DNA of 64,000 nucleotides from HGM04593 sp045661205 (GTDB lineage: Bacteria > Bacteroidota > Bacteroidia > Bacteroidales > Bacteroidaceae), in NCBI GenBank assembly GCA_045661205.1, contig JAZRFE010000044.1, forward strand, positions 1 to 64,000, given 5' to 3'. Position 1 is the stretch's first letter, and each line of letters opens with the position of its first letter. The notes beneath the pieces were generated by a model. It did not search any database. It saw nothing but the letters and a program-made list of their open reading frames with translations, and was not told the origin of the DNA. The translations under genes and the position numbers were made by a program. Below, in pieces: positions 27,436 through 35,933 of this stretch.

Positions 27436-29874
27436 ATGGTAAAAATGAGCGAACAGCAAAACCTTAGTGCCGACAAAACCACAACCGTCGGCGGAGGTTT
27501 CAATATAAACCCATTGGACATAATAATGTACCTTCTATCAAACTGGTACTGGTTTGTCATATCCATAGCAATATTCGGAGGCTACGCATGGTACCAATAT
27601 GCCAAGACACCTTACATGTACATGCGCTCGGCAACAGTAATGATAAAAGGTGCAACACATCGCAACGTACCCGGAGGCATGGAGCGTTTCCAGACATACT
27701 CCTATACAAACATCTCGAACGAAATACTTCAGTTGAAGTCGTACAAACTAATGAAAGACGCAGTGAAACGCCTCGATGCAAACACCTGCTACATAATAAT
27801 GGACAACCTGCGCGAAAAGGAACTTTACACACAGTCGCCCGTTAAGGTATCGTTCATCGACGAAAATGCACCTCGCACATGCAGTTTCTACATAGAGGCA
27901 CTCGATGCCAAAAGAGTGAAACTTAGCAATTTTGAAAACGGTAGCAAGATGGAGGTGAACCTGGGAGATACAGTGAAATCGCCTGTTGGAAATATAATCG
28001 TCACCCCCACCCTGCACTACGGTGAGAGCTGGTACGACACAGCCATAGAGGTGCGTCGCCAGAGCATAGACGCCATAGCCAGCCTGTTCCGTGGCAACCT
28101 GAGCGTAAGCCAGACCGAGAGCGACGCAGCGATACTCTACGTATCACTCGCCGACTACAACACAGCGCGCGCCGAGGATGTACTCAACACCTTGATAAAC
28201 ATCTACAACGAGGAGACCATCAAGGACAAGAACCAAGCAATGACCAATGCCTCAAACTTCATCAATGAACGTCTGGTACTCATTGAAAAGGAGCTGGGCA
28301 CAGTGGAGTCGGACATCGAAAAATACAAGAAGAGCAACGACATGATAGACATAAGCTCGGCAGCCAGCATGTCAATGTCGCAGAAACAGCAATACAGCAG
28401 CCAAACAAAAGAGTTGCAGATGGAGTTGAAAATGGCGCAATATATAAAGGAATACCTCGAGGACCCCACCAAAGCACGCGACCTTATCCCCGCAAACACA
28501 GGTGTGAACATGAACATCGAGAGCCAGATTGCCATATACAACACCAACAAACTGAAACGTGACAAGCTCATCGAGGGCAGCAGCGACAGGAACCCTGTGG
28601 TACAAGAGCTTAACCTTGCACTCAACGCCATGCGTCAGAACATTATAGGCGCGGTGGAAAACACCATCACCGGAATCACCGCCAAGCTGAACGAGGCACA
28701 AAACATGGCATCGGAGGCACAGTACAAGGTTGCAAACATCCCCACCAAGCAGCGCGAAATGACATCGATACAGCGTCAGCACCGCATAAAAGAGGAACTG
28801 TACCTGTACCTCTTGAACAAACGCGAAGAGAACATTCTGGCACGTGCCACCACCGAGTACGACGCACGAGTACTCGACCCCGCCGGTGGCGACGACACCC
28901 CCATTTCACCCAACGCAAAATCGCAGATAGTACAAGGAGTGATGAAAGGTGCTGCACTGCCGTTTGTAGTGCTGCTGGCACTGCTCTTCTTCGACACACG
29001 CATACGCAGCCGCAAGGATATTGAAGACGCAACAAGCGTACCCTTCTTGGGAGAGATACCCAACGACAGAAACAAGAAAAAGGAAAAGATAAACGGCGAA
29101 GAGAAGATTGTGCTGAACATGGGCGGACGCGACATGATATCCGAAGCCTTCCGCATTGTGCGCACAAACATGAACTTCATGCGTGTGAAGTCCGAAGAGA
29201 TAAAGGTAATCACATTCAGCTCTTTCGGAGCAGGTGCAGGAAAAACCTACGTATCGATTCACCTTGCAGCAAGTTTCGCACAGACAAACAAGAAAATCAT
29301 CTTCATAGACCTTGACATACGCAAACGCACACTCACCACAATGTGCGCCCTGCAAAAAGAGCATAAAGGTATCACCACCTATCTTGCAGGTAACTCTACG
29401 ATAGATGAAATAATTCACAAGGATCAGTTGTGCGAGAATATGGATATAATTCCCGCAGGCCCCTTGGCACCCAACCCCTCGGAGCTGTTGATGAGCGAGC
29501 GTCTCGACGAGCTTATCGCCGAGTTGCGCACACGTTACGACTACATCTTCCTCGACAACGTACCTGTGCACATTATCGCCGACGCAAGCATCACCAATCG
29601 CGTAACAGACCTTACAATATTCGTACTGCGCGTGGGCAAGATAGACCGCCGCATGCTACCCGAAATTGAGAAACTCTATCGCGAAGAAAAACTAAAGAAC
29701 ATGGCACTTATCCTCAATGGCAGCATACCCAAACGCATGGGTTATGGATATGGTTACGGCTACGGTTATGGTTATGGTTACGGCTATGGTTATGGTTACG
29801 GCTATGGCTACGGAGAAGAGCCAAGCAAGAAAGAGCGCCTGAAAGCCATGCTGAAAATAAAGAAGAAGGACTAA
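27436..29874 (+). CDS. wzc: Wzc-like chain-length regulator and tyrosine autokinase
   Basis: An inner-membrane polysaccharide co-polymerase. Two membrane helices (about 26-50 and 500-517) flank a periplasmic coiled-coil/GNVR region. The cytoplasmic BY-kinase domain has Walker A GAGAGKT with K603, Walker A' IFIDLDIRK (D625, D627) and Walker B FLD (D707). The tail is 12 Gly-Tyr pairs (769-792), an unusual regular form of the autophosphorylated Tyr cluster. The start could also be the Met four codons later. It follows wza and precedes the peptide-like island. Confidence 0.9.
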   Translation: MVKMSEQQNLSADKTTTVGGGFNINPLDIIMYLLSNWYWFVISIAIFGGYAWYQYAKTPYMYMRSATVMIKGATHRNVPGGMERFQTYSYTNISNEILQLKSYKLMKDAVKRLDANTCYIIMDNLREKELYTQSPVKVSFIDENAPRTCSFYIEALDAKRVKLSNFENGSKMEVNLGDTVKSPVGNIIVTPTLHYGESWYDTAIEVRRQSIDAIASLFRGNLSVSQTESDAAILYVSLADYNTARAEDVLNTLINIYNEETIKDKNQAMTNASNFINERLVLIEKELGTVESDIEKYKKSNDMIDISSAASMSMSQKQQYSSQTKELQMELKMAQYIKEYLEDPTKARDLIPANTGVNMNIESQIAIYNTNKLKRDKLIEGSSDRNPVVQELNLALNAMRQNIIGAVENTITGITAKLNEAQNMASEAQYKVANIPTKQREMTSIQRQHRIKEELYLYLLNKREENILARATTEYDARVLDPAGGDDTPISPNAKSQIVQGVMKGAALPFVVLLALLFFDTRIRSRKDIEDATSVPFLGEIPNDRNKKKEKINGEEKIVLNMGGRDMISEAFRIVRTNMNFMRVKSEEIKVITFSSFGAGAGKTYVSIHLAASFAQTNKKIIFIDLDIRKRTLTTMCALQKEHKGITTYLAGNSTIDEIIHKDQLCENMDIIPAGPLAPNPSELLMSERLDELIAELRTRYDYIFLDNVPVHIIADASITNRVTDLTIFVLRVGKIDRRMLPEIEKLYREEKLKNMALILNGSIPKRMGYGYGYGYGYGYGYGYGYGYGYGYGEEPSKKERLKAMLKIKKKD
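29740..29814 (+). repeat. Hexanucleotide GGNTAY repeat encoding (Gly-Tyr)12-Gly in wzc
   Basis: Twelve in-frame GGN-TAY units and one more GGA. Units vary at third positions, so slippage would be slower than in a pure repeat, but loss or gain of whole units keeps the frame and changes the number of phosphorylatable tyrosines. Confidence 0.9.
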
Positions 29875-29933
29875 GCAAAACAACTGCCCTGCTAAGATTA
29901 GAGAACTGCAAACAAATGTTAAATATTGTTAAA

Positions 29934-30364
29934 ATGAAAAAAGATTCACTACCCCTAAAATCACACACGTTGTCACTGAGGATTTGATGGCTGGAAAATG
30001 TAACGAACAATTCGTATATACTTCAAAAGGAGGATTGCAAAGTACAGGTCACGCACGTATATGCTACCACTACCGCTCATATCCGACCAGCGCAGGAGTC
30101 ATAGGCTACTCACAAAGCCAATATGCAGCCTTGATTGACGTACCTAAAAATGCAGAATTTGTAGCGCACAAACCTGGCGAACAAACAAGAGACGGATACA
30201 CTGTAGCATCCAGCGGTACGATGAACTTCCCCACAGGCTGGTACGACTTCCAGGGTACCAATGGCACATGCCACTTTGTAGGAGACATCTATGTAAATGG
30301 TGTTCTGATAGACAGAAGCAACCTGAACCAATACAAAGTGGGAGCGGGAGAGGCTATTAAGTAG
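29934..30364 (+). pseudogene. Small leader-containing protein, copy 1, frameshifted at an A6 tract after the start codon
   Basis: ATG (29934) is followed by A6 (29937-29942). As written, the ATG frame stops after 17 codons. With seven A the frame reads MKKRFTTPKITHVVTEDLMA then Gly and continues to 30364 as 143 residues, matching copy 2 (149 residues) along its length. Shared blocks: LMAG at the leader end, ICYHYRS, FQGTNG, CHF(V/I)GDIYVNGVL, and three conserved Cys. Without the correction only a TTG/ATG start at 29984/29987 is possible, which removes the leader. Third-position GC is like its neighbours, higher than in copy 2. It is 59 nt after wzc. Possible states: pseudogene, slippage switch or sequencing error. 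Function unknown; a precursor or substrate of the adjacent modification genes is inferred. Confidence 0.6.
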
Positions 30365-30396
30365 TCCACCTGCCACACCTCACCAGACAACATAAA

Positions 30397-30514
30397 AGTC
30401 AGTATATAAGTAATTATTCGTTACAGGCGCAAGCTGTCGCTCCCTTTGTTGTGTGCAAAGATTAGCGGTAGTAATTGAAATACTATACGAATATTTACTT
30501 AAAATATACTGACT
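30397..30514. repeat. 118-bp segment bounded by about 26-bp imperfect inverted repeats, possible invertible promoter
   Basis: The left arm (30397-30421) and right arm (30487-30514) are inverted copies. AGTCAGTATAT matches perfectly, then AAGTAA and TATTCGT match around one mismatch and a 3-nt indel. The 65-bp interior has near-consensus -7 boxes on both strands: TCCCTTTG on plus and AATCTTTG on minus. The right arm ends 3 bases before the start codon of copy 2. A very long RNA hairpin is the alternative reading. Confidence 0.5.
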
Positions 30515-30517
30515 AAT

Positions 30518-30967
30518 ATGAAATCGAAAAGAAAATTTTATGCTCCTGTAGTTACTGAAGTAGTCAATGAGGTATTAATGGCCGGTGCCGGCCCATGTAA
30601 TGATATTTTCATTTACACATCTGCTGGAGGTTCGACAAGTGCAGGATATGCAAATATCTGCTACCATTACAGATCTAGCATTGATGAAAATTCATACGGA
30701 TATTTAAGAACCAAAGATGCAGTGAAAGTGACACTTCCAAAAGAAGGAGTCGTTTTCAGTACATCCCATGAAATTCGTGAGGAAGATGGTGGTAAAAAAT
30801 TTAGGTCAGGAGGTACATATTTGTCTGAAAATTTTTTAGGATGGGATAATTTCCAAGGTACAAACGGTGAATGTCACTTTATTGGAGATATATACGTTAA
30901 TGGCGTACTTTTGACACCGGATAATATGGGGCCATATATATCTGGGGGGGCAGCTCCACATAATTAA
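30518..30967 (+). CDS. Small leader-containing protein, copy 2 (candidate peptide precursor)
   Basis: A 149-residue protein of no family I recognise. The N-terminus (MKSKRKFYAPVVTEVVNEVL, then MAGAG at 21-25) looks like a leader: basic start, acidic-hydrophobic helix, then a small-residue Gly-Ala-Gly site. The rest has Cys27, Cys in ICYHYRS and Cys in CHFIGDIYVNGVL, shared with copy 1. No classic signal peptide or membrane helix is visible. A G7 tract (30944-30950) lies near the 3' end. It is more AT-rich than copy 1 and the neighbours, suggesting separate acquisition. The PqqD-like gene lies 260 bp downstream. Precursor function is inference. Confidence 0.65.
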   Translation: MKSKRKFYAPVVTEVVNEVLMAGAGPCNDIFIYTSAGGSTSAGYANICYHYRSSIDENSYGYLRTKDAVKVTLPKEGVVFSTSHEIREEDGGKKFRSGGTYLSENFLGWDNFQGTNGECHFIGDIYVNGVLLTPDNMGPYISGGAAPHN

Positions 30968-30991
30968 TTTATTATATAGAAAGGACACTCT

Positions 30992-31108
30992 ATGCAACCA
31001 AGGGGCATGTACTTGCACAACAAACTGTTTTACTGCAAAGTACAATCACAAATTAAGGCTGCCCCAAAGTACGCATACGAGTATGAGGTGAAGAGATGTC
31101 CAATTTAA
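30992..31108 (+). CDS. Possible 38-codon ORF between copy 2 and the PqqD-like gene
   Basis: ATG at 30992 follows GAAAGGACACTCT, a fair ribosome binding site, and the frame stays open for 38 codons (MQPRGMYLHNKLFYCKVQSQ start, KRCPI end). No homology is recognised. The remaining part of the 260-bp gap shows no clear promoter or terminator. It may be only an untranslated spacer. Confidence 0.2.
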   Translation: MQPRGMYLHNKLFYCKVQSQIKAAPKYAYEYEVKRCPI

Positions 31109-31227
31109 TGCGGAATAAAGTGGGTGCGATAGCATTAGACGACAATACTCTGCTGTGCTGCTAAACTAGATGCTATGCTCTGATATTACATCGATATATC
31201 CCTTACGCAGAAATACCGTTTTACTGC

Positions 31228-31527
31228 ATGGAAATTGAAAAAACAAAAGTAAAAAGAATGAGACTGAACAGCGACCTTATACTGCGTCAGGTAAAAGACG
31301 AATACCTGATAATAAACCCATTCTCGGATACAGTAGACATGACAAAAGTCTACACACTTAACGAGACAGCAGCATGGCTGTGGCAACAAATGGAAGGCAA
31401 AGAATTTGAAGTAAAAGACCTAACCCAAGCCATGCTCGACGAGTACGAGGTAGACGAGGAGACAGCACATAAATGTGCCGAAGAGCTAGCCAAACAGTGG
31501 GTGGAGACAGGGCTGGCAACTGAGTAA
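31228..31527 (+). CDS. PqqD-family peptide-recognition protein
   Basis: PqqD-like domains are winged-helix RiPP recognition elements that hold a leader peptide for a modifying enzyme. The 99-residue product has the family pattern: LNSDLILRQVKDEYLIINP strands, VYTLNETAAWLWQQMEG, and helices rich in Glu (LAKQWVETGLA end). It is the first of five tightly packed genes, with a 5-nt gap to the nucleotidyltransferase. No pyrroloquinoline quinone genes are near, so it does not act in PQQ synthesis. The obvious candidate ligands are the two small proteins just upstream; this is inference. Confidence 0.82.
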   Translation: MEIEKTKVKRMRLNSDLILRQVKDEYLIINPFSDTVDMTKVYTLNETAAWLWQQMEGKEFEVKDLTQAMLDEYEVDEETAHKCAEELAKQWVETGLATE

Positions 31528-31532
31528 GCTCA

Positions 31533-32642
31533 ATGCAGAAGAGGCTACAAAAAATATTCCTGTTGCTGTTGCAACAGGGTTTGTGGAGAAAAAGAGTGAA
31601 GGAAGAGATTCCATCGCTCACCCCTGCCGAGTGGGAGCAGATATATAAGTTCGCACGCAAGCAGGCTGTTCAGGGCATTGTGTACGACGGAATGAGCATG
31701 CTCGACAAAGCCATGCAACCACCAATGGCACTGATGATAAAGTGGACAGTGGAGATTGACGGCATAGAGCGTGCAAACAAGAAACAGCTTGCTGTAATAG
31801 AAAAGCTACACACACTTTTCGCAAAGGAGAACGACCTGCCGTTCATCCTGCTCAAAGGCCAGGCCAACGGTGCCTGCTACCCCACCCCCGCACACAGAGT
31901 ATGTGGCGACATCGACCTTTACTTCTACGACAAGACCGAAAAGGCCCATCGCATCATAGAGCGAAGAGGCATCTTCGTTGATAGAGAGCATCATAGAGAG
32001 GGCTCGAACAACGGCACATACACATACGAGGGTGTACCCGTTGACCACCGCATAAGGTTCATGACACTGCACAACCCCTTTGCTCGCAAGAGACTGAAGA
32101 AGATGCAGAACGAGAGGTTGCTGCAGGGCAACGGCAGTGTACTGAACATTGGCGACACATGCGTGCCTACCCTCTCGCCCGAGACCAACCATGTGATGCA
32201 GATAGCCCACATACTGAAGCATCTGCTCACCGAGGGTGTGGGACTGAGACAGTGCTGCGACCTTGCAATGAGCATGTATGCCACACGCAACTGCATCGAC
32301 AACAAGGAGACGGCAAGCATACTGAAAGTCTTGGGGTTGCACAAATTCGCACTGCTGATGTACGCATTCATCGAGGAGTTCTTGGGATACCCCAAAGAGC
32401 TGCTGCCGCAGACGACAAAATACGATGCACGCCCACTGCTCGAAGAGATATGGGAGAGTGGCAATTTCGGGCAGATGGATGATAGAGCCACAAAAAGTTC
32501 CGACGAGAATAAAAGAAAGCTCGGAACATCGAAAAAAGTTCTTCGCAAATGTTTGCTATTTGCCAGATATGCTCCCGGCGAGGCCTTTTGGTGGCCTGTA
32601 GAGCTTGCCTGCAATAATATCAAAAAACGCATAAAAAGATAA
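31533..32642 (+). CDS. Nucleotidyltransferase-family protein (PF14907-like)
   Basis: A 369-residue member of the uncharacterised nucleotidyltransferases found with PqqD- and HprK-like genes. The core is FILLKGQANGACYP and the metal-binding GDID (D126, D128). HRIIERRGIFVDREHH and YEGVPVDHRIRF follow, the third-acidic region. The C-terminal half is helical. It probably transfers a nucleotide to a small molecule or protein. The start ATG lies 5 nt after the pqqD stop; the HprK-like gene starts 8 nt after its own stop, so it is cotranscribed. Confidence 0.78.
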   Translation: MQKRLQKIFLLLLQQGLWRKRVKEEIPSLTPAEWEQIYKFARKQAVQGIVYDGMSMLDKAMQPPMALMIKWTVEIDGIERANKKQLAVIEKLHTLFAKENDLPFILLKGQANGACYPTPAHRVCGDIDLYFYDKTEKAHRIIERRGIFVDREHHREGSNNGTYTYEGVPVDHRIRFMTLHNPFARKRLKKMQNERLLQGNGSVLNIGDTCVPTLSPETNHVMQIAHILKHLLTEGVGLRQCCDLAMSMYATRNCIDNKETASILKVLGLHKFALLMYAFIEEFLGYPKELLPQTTKYDARPLLEEIWESGNFGQMDDRATKSSDENKRKLGTSKKVLRKCLLFARYAPGEAFWWPVELACNNIKKRIKR

Positions 32643-32650
32643 GACATCTT

Positions 32651-33556
32651 ATGCAAACAAGCGGTGTGACAACATGGTACAGAGTAGCCGACCACCTATT
32701 CGGCATAAACATTGCGTGGGGCGAAGACGCACGTCTCATGCTACCAACGTACACCCCATTCATAACGACACGTCGCGACGATGAAGCCCCCATGTTCGTG
32801 GTAAACGTGGTGGATAGCAAGGACCTCGCAGAAGTGACAAAAACCAAACTTCTCGCCGAGAACATCAACGACCTGGGCCGATGGATACTCTACAGCACCC
32901 AAGAGGGGTTCTGCCTCGACCTGCAGTACGAGACAGGCTATGCGTGGCACAGAATGACCTTCGACGCCGACTTCAAGAACATAACAATAGCCATAGAACG
33001 CAGCGACTTCCATGCGAACAACTCCATAAATTCACTCACAATGATGGCATTCGCACAAACGGGAACAGCACGCAACACCCTGTTGGTACACTCATCGGTG
33101 GTGATGAAGGGTGGCGAGGGTTATGCTTTCTTGGGAAAAAGTGGCACCGGCAAAAGCACGCACAGCCGACTGTGGTTGCAAAATATCGCCGACACCGAAC
33201 TGCTGAACGACGACAACCCCGCTGTGCGCATACACGAGAGTGGAGAAATCTACATCTACGGAACTCCATGGAGCGGCAAGACGCCCTGCTACAAGAACAA
33301 AAAGGCCAAGCTGCGCGCTGCTGTCATGCTGAAGCAGGCACCGCACAACAGATACACCTCTCTTCAGGGAGTGCAGGCCTATATGGCTATCCTCACAAGC
33401 TGCTCGCAGATGAAGTGGAACAAAAAATATTACAACGCCATGAGCAACACCATAGAGAAGCTGTGCAACAACCTCGAAATAGGATTGCTCGAGTGCCTGC
33501 CCGACAGCATGGCTGCAATAACATGCCACAACACCCTGAAAACAGCAACCATTTGA
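32651..33556 (+). CDS. HPr kinase/phosphorylase-like protein
   Basis: A 301-residue P-loop kinase related to the catalytic domain of HPr kinase. Walker A is GKSGTGKS (162-169, K168), followed by LLNDDNPAVR and YGTPWSGKTPCYKNKKA, the phosphate-transfer region. HPr kinase itself phosphorylates Ser46 of HPr, but here no PTS gene is near. Homologues in RiPP clusters (the paeninodin lasso peptide kinase is the one I recall) phosphorylate a peptide instead. The stop overlaps the next start codon (TTGA), so translation is coupled. Another frame is also open across this gene; codon context and homology favour this one. Confidence 0.82.
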   Translation: MQTSGVTTWYRVADHLFGINIAWGEDARLMLPTYTPFITTRRDDEAPMFVVNVVDSKDLAEVTKTKLLAENINDLGRWILYSTQEGFCLDLQYETGYAWHRMTFDADFKNITIAIERSDFHANNSINSLTMMAFAQTGTARNTLLVHSSVVMKGGEGYAFLGKSGTGKSTHSRLWLQNIADTELLNDDNPAVRIHESGEIYIYGTPWSGKTPCYKNKKAKLRAAVMLKQAPHNRYTSLQGVQAYMAILTSCSQMKWNKKYYNAMSNTIEKLCNNLEIGLLECLPDSMAAITCHNTLKTATI

Positions 33557-34518
33557 ATAAGGCAACAAAAATAATACACATAGTAACAGCAATAATATCA
33601 ATAACACTGTTGTTGCTCCCCACCCTACCAAGCACCATAGCCGGATATTTAGTATTTCCCGCACTGTGCGGCAGCATAATAATAGCACTGCAAGCACTGC
33701 TGTTGCTCGCAACAAGCAAACACCGCAACTATTTATGGTGCATACAGGGAACACTGCTCATAGCCGCCACACTCACATATGGAAAAAACTATATCCCCGG
33801 TGGCGAACAAGAAAGCACAAACGACAACAAGCTGAGCATCGTCAGTTGGAACGTGGAAAACTTCCACATAAATAGCGACACATTGAAAAAGGCGGCACAG
33901 CTCATCAACGGCCTCGACGCAGACATCATCTGCCTGCAGGAGAGACCGCACGACAACCTGCTGCACCGCGACAGCATAAGAGCAGCCTTCCCACAACACC
34001 CGCACTTCTGCACCAACGACCGCGAAGACGAGGTGCTGAACGTGGCAATACTGAGCAAATACCCGCTGAGCAACATCGAGACACACTATTTCGATCCCGG
34101 GTATAACAAGATGATAGTCGCCGACGTTGCGACACCACAAGGCACAATAACCCTGTGGAACATACACCTGCAAACAACAGGCGGCACGCCCAGCGAATTT
34201 ATTGGCAATGCCATACGACGCAACCAACAAGCAAAAGAATTAAAAGAAAAAATAAACCATAGCACCACACCCGTAATAGTGTGTGGTGACTTTAACGACA
34301 CCCCCACGTCGTATGCCTACCGCACACTTGCCAAAGGCATGCACGACAGCTATGCTGTAGCAGGTAGCGACATCAGTGGCAGCTACCAACCTGCGGGTGG
34401 CATCTTTCGCATAGACTACATACTGTGCAGCAAACAGTTGCAACCAACAAGATACCAACTACTCGACAACACGTGGAGCGACCACAAGATACAACTTGCC
34501 GAGATTGCTTATAAATGA
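33553..34518 (+). CDS. Membrane-anchored endonuclease/exonuclease/phosphatase-family protein
   Basis: A 321-residue metal-dependent phosphodiesterase/phosphatase-fold protein. The TTG at 33553 is chosen because it overlaps the upstream stop and directly precedes three N-terminal membrane helices (about 5-75); no ATG exists before the catalytic domain. That domain has the full set of motifs: SIVSWNVENF, DIICLQE, VVCGDFNDTP, RIDYILCS and the SDH pair near the end. A DNA, sphingolipid-like or other phosphoester substrate is possible. Being membrane-bound within an export locus, it may act on a lipid- or peptide-linked phosphate. The stop overlaps the S26 start by 4 nt. Confidence 0.78.
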   Translation: MNKATKIIHIVTAIISITLLLLPTLPSTIAGYLVFPALCGSIIIALQALLLLATSKHRNYLWCIQGTLLIAATLTYGKNYIPGGEQESTNDNKLSIVSWNVENFHINSDTLKKAAQLINGLDADIICLQERPHDNLLHRDSIRAAFPQHPHFCTNDREDEVLNVAILSKYPLSNIETHYFDPGYNKMIVADVATPQGTITLWNIHLQTTGGTPSEFIGNAIRRNQQAKELKEKINHSTTPVIVCGDFNDTPTSYAYRTLAKGMHDSYAVAGSDISGSYQPAGGIFRIDYILCSKQLQPTRYQLLDNTWSDHKIQLAEIAYK

Positions 34519-35027
34519 CGGCGACTGTGGCGAGGGAGAAAAATAGAAACATACAAATGCTATCGGAAAGCATATACATCCCCAACAAGCTATTCTTTGC
34601 CGAAGTAGAAACACAAATAAAGCAAGGGAAAAAGGTACGCATACGCGTACGAGGCAACAGCATGCTGCCATTCCTGCACAATGGCGACGAAGTGCTGTTA
34701 CAGCCCACCCGCCCCAACGACATACACAAAGGAGCAATAGTCGTTGCCTTCACCGATGAAATTCCCGTCGTGCTGCATCGCATAGCAAAGATAGAAGGAG
34801 AAAAAATAACACTCCTGGGCGACGGCAACACTCATCAATGGGAACACACCTCGCCCGACAGGATAATAGCAAAGGTAACCCATTGCTACCGAGGAGAAAA
34901 ATCGTGGCAAACAGCATCGGCACTATACAGGCTCGCCGGCAGACTGTGGCTCGCCATGCACCCGTGGCGCAGAAACATAATACTCCTCGCCTGGAGGATA
35001 AAGAACATACTTAAGCGAAAAAAGTAA
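34515..35027 (+). CDS. S24/S26-type (SipW-like) signal peptidase
   Basis: A 170-residue serine peptidase. The nucleophile lies in GNSML (Ser49) and His88 (VLHRI) sits where Lys is found in ordinary bacterial leader peptidases. A LGDGN box (101-105) completes the active site, so this is the Ser/His SipW-like type. A hydrophobic basic C-terminus (RRNIILLAWRIKNILKRKK) may associate with the membrane. The first ATG overlaps the preceding gene; Met15 is an alternative start. It is the last gene of the five-gene unit, a likely leader-removing protease for the small proteins upstream (inference). A C5/G5 hairpin (35044-35061) lies between it and wzm. Confidence 0.8.
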   Translation: MTATVAREKNRNIQMLSESIYIPNKLFFAEVETQIKQGKKVRIRVRGNSMLPFLHNGDEVLLQPTRPNDIHKGAIVVAFTDEIPVVLHRIAKIEGEKITLLGDGNTHQWEHTSPDRIIAKVTHCYRGEKSWQTASALYRLAGRLWLAMHPWRRNIILLAWRIKNILKRKK

Positions 35028-35080
35028 CAACCACAAACAATAGCCCCCATTATCGAGGGGGATAAAAAGCAAAGAAACAT

Positions 35081-35923
35081 ATGAAAGAAAACTGGTCAAT
35101 AGAGATAAAACCGCGAAAAAGCCTCTTCGACGTAGACCTGAAAGGCGTGTGGCGCTACCGCGACCTCTACTACATGTATGTAAAACGCGACATTGTCACC
35201 GTCTACAAACAGACAATATTAGGCCCACTGTGGTTCCTCATACAACCCATTTTCACGACAATAATATACATGTTCGTCTTTGGCGGATTGGCCGGAATAT
35301 CCACCGACGGAATGCCGCAACCACTCTTCTACATGGCAGGCATCATGCTGTGGAACTACTTCAGTTCGGCATTCACAGTATCGTCGAACATCTTCACAGC
35401 CAACGCAAGCGTCTTTGGCAAAGTATATTTTCCGCGTCTGGTGGTGCCATTGGCAGGAATAACATCGAACCTCATAAAGTTCGCCATACAATTGCTGCTG
35501 TTCGTAGCCATGTACATATACTTCTACCTGCAAGGAGCACCCCTACTCGTTAATTGGAGCATACTGCTCTTCCCTGTGCTCATATTCCTGTTGGCAACAC
35601 ACGCAATGTCGTGGGGACTGATAATATCCTCGCTGACAACAAAATACCGCGACCTGACACAGCTTATCACCTTCGGTATACAGCTTTTGATGTACGCAAC
35701 ACCGGTAATATACCCCATGAGCGCGGCACCCGAGAAATACCGCACACTGCTGGAGCTAAACCCCTTGACACCCATCTTCGAGACATTCAAATACTGCTGC
35801 ATGGGATGCGGCTCACTCGACTGGGGCGGACTGCTGTACAGCACCATCTTCATGGCAGTGACAATGTTCTTTGCAGTGATAATATTCAACCGCGTAGAAC
35901 GCAACTTTATGGACACAGTATAA
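35081..35923 (+). CDS. wzm: ABC-2 type polysaccharide export permease (Wzm-like)
   Basis: A 280-residue membrane subunit with about six helices. It has the family features of an N-terminal cytoplasmic segment (RDLYYMYVKRDI) followed by QTILGPLWFLIQPIFTTIIY. It moves lipid-linked O-antigen-like glycan across the inner membrane with the ATPase encoded 10 nt later. A 53-nt gap with a weak hairpin separates it from the peptide-modification operon. Confidence 0.88.
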   Translation: MKENWSIEIKPRKSLFDVDLKGVWRYRDLYYMYVKRDIVTVYKQTILGPLWFLIQPIFTTIIYMFVFGGLAGISTDGMPQPLFYMAGIMLWNYFSSAFTVSSNIFTANASVFGKVYFPRLVVPLAGITSNLIKFAIQLLLFVAMYIYFYLQGAPLLVNWSILLFPVLIFLLATHAMSWGLIISSLTTKYRDLTQLITFGIQLLMYATPVIYPMSAAPEKYRTLLELNPLTPIFETFKYCCMGCGSLDWGGLLYSTIFMAVTMFFAVIIFNRVERNFMDTV

Positions 35924-35933
35924 TAAAAACAAA

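Noticed and set aside
32881..33552. Upstream extension of the EEP gene in the same frame (224 codons)
   Set aside because: It overlaps the HPr-kinase-like gene in another frame; His/Gln/Arg-rich shadow. The true start is taken as TTG at 33553, next to the membrane helices.
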